The notes beneath the pieces are model-generated. The model worked only from the letters and a program-made list of their open reading frames with translations, searched no databases and had not been told where the DNA came from. A DNA stretch of 64,000 nucleotides from Prochlorococcus sp. AG-347-G22 (lineage in GTDB: Bacteria; Cyanobacteriota; Cyanobacteriia; PCC-6307; Cyanobiaceae): the NCBI GenBank assembly GCA_003281635.1, contig QCBK01000002.1:53229-117228 (forward strand), in the 5' to 3' direction. Shown here one piece after another: positions 62,876 to 64,000 of the stretch; position 1 is the first letter of the stretch, and each line of letters opens with the position of its first letter. A program made the translations under genes and the position numbers.

Positions 62876-64000
62876 TTAAATATTAAACATATCTAGATCG
62901 TTATAATCGTTCCTCAAAAAATGATTCATTAACAAGAATCCAACTATTGTCCAAGTTTGATAAGTTCTTGATTGTTGTCCAACCCAGGTTCCTGTTGGAC
63001 CATCAAAATATTCTGCCCATTCTTGCTTAGGTAATTGATTAAGTTGACACCAGTATGATTCCTCTATTAAAGATTTCATTTCTTCCATGAGAATCACATC
63101 ATCAGAACCGTAATTTTTTTGATGTAATAGAACGGCTGCACCAAAAAACCAAAGTAAACTTGGCCAATGACCACCATTATGGTAACTCCAAGGCCAATTC
63201 TTTGGATCTGATCCAGTTTTATTTTGCCATTCCTCGACGTCCATATGAGGATGACAAATTCTCATGGGCATTTGAGCTATCAAATGCTGTCTGTTGTGCA
63301 AAACTAATCTAAATAAAGCTCTTTGTTCTCCAGGAGGCAGTACTCCGAACATACATGCTAAAGAATTACCTAAACTGTAAAATCGAAAGTCAGGTCTTCC
63401 TGTCCTAATATTTCCTATTAAGTAACCACCTCTATTCTCTAACCAATCTTGTAGCCATGATGGAACTACTTGAGGTTGAACGTTAAATTCATTGAAGTGT
63501 TGATCATCTCCGTACTGCTCAGTTGGCCTTCTTCTTAAAATTTGCATTGTTTGGCTGGTAACCCAATAATGTTTTAAAAGAAAACCTCCTAAATCCTTAA
63601 CCCATTGATTTGTGAGAATTAGTCTCTGGTCTAAAAGTCTACTGACATGATCTGCTCTACTTAATTCCATAAGGTTTATACAACTTTTTAAACATCCATG
63701 AAGTAAAACTTCAACTTCTAAAGGTGCTCCCCATACATCCATGGGTCTATCAATCATAAATGCGCAATCTGGAACAAAAAGTACTGGAGTGCCTTCAAAT
63801 GTTGGGTGTAGCACTAGATCTAATAGAAGTTGAATACCTCTTTGAACGCTTTGACTTTTTCCGAAGGCATAATCGCCACTTTTATTGACATAATACCAAC
63901 ATAAAATGGGCCACCATAAACTTGCATCTGCTGAAGTTATCCTACCTATCGACCTCTGACCATAGTCTCCAATGAGCTTTCCATTCTCTTCAACGAAACT
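62876..64000 (-). CDS. Neutral/alkaline invertase-like glycoside hydrolase (GH100), N-terminus beyond window
   Basis: Track ORF starts at internal GTG 63814, but the frame stays open to the window edge (SFVEENGKLIGDYGQRSIGRITSADASLWWPILCWYYVNKSGDYAFGKSQSVQRGIQLLLDL...); NYHGGHWP-like SYHNGGHWPSLLWFF and GRPDFRFYSLGNSLACMFGVL typical of neutral invertases. Confidence 0.9.
   Translation of the reverse strand, partial: SFVEENGKLIGDYGQRSIGRITSADASLWWPILCWYYVNKSGDYAFGKSQSVQRGIQLLLDLVLHPTFEGTPVLFVPDCAFMIDRPMDVWGAPLEVEVLLHGCLKSCINLMELSRADHVSRLLDQRLILTNQWVKDLGGFLLKHYWVTSQTMQILRRRPTEQYGDDQHFNEFNVQPQVVPSWLQDWLENRGGYLIGNIRTGRPDFRFYSLGNSLACMFGVLPPGEQRALFRLVLHNRQHLIAQMPMRICHPHMDVEEWQNKTGSDPKNWPWSYHNGGHWPSLLWFFGAAVLLHQKNYGSDDVILMEEMKSLIEESYWCQLNQLPKQEWAEYFDGPTGTWVGQQSRTYQTWTIVGFLLMNHFLRNDYNDLDMFNI

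Noticed and set aside
1-64000. CRISPR arrays, IS elements, prophage or tRNA-associated island
   Set aside because: No spaced direct repeats, transposases, integrases or phage structural genes seen; all four tRNAs are flanked by core genes.

Overview
This AT-rich 64 kb window is a contiguous piece of a Prochlorococcus chromosome, most likely a high-light-adapted type. I infer this from the compact AT-rich layout, the picocyanobacterial gene content, and a lone degenerate phycoerythrin beta gene (cpeB) with cpeS but no cpeA. Almost all of it is core gene content: glyA, murJ, sfsA, amt, ispH, purH, cobS, tgt-psbK, pyrE, rdgB, hisB, fabI, phr, folK, chlD, Mla/TGD-like lipid transport genes, yvcK, ndhCKJ, rub-ycf48-psbEFLJ, mtnP, a FAD-oxidoreductase/SelD fusion, cca, uvrD/pcrA, metK, rpsA, nrdR, psbT-psbB, psbM, prmC, tsaC, minCDE, ctp, petBD and a neutral invertase. 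There are four tRNA genes (Arg-ACG, Met-CAU, Phe-GAA, Thr-UGU). I read several sub-60-aa genes by eye because the ORF track omits them: psbK, psbF, psbT, psbM, an ORF overlapping cpeS, and a membrane ORF after tsaC. I saw no CRISPR array, transposon, prophage or obvious genomic island. The most noteworthy observations are: (1) a single-base frameshift in a homopolymer that splits uvrD/pcrA; (2) the reduced phycoerythrin locus with an overlapping small conserved-looking ORF; (3) a candidate multi-hairpin structured element in the 10.5-10.8 kb intergenic region; (4) a perfect NtcA box plus a terminator-like hairpin in the amt leader; (5) the SelD fusion. I found nothing I can defend as a wholly new multi-gene system.
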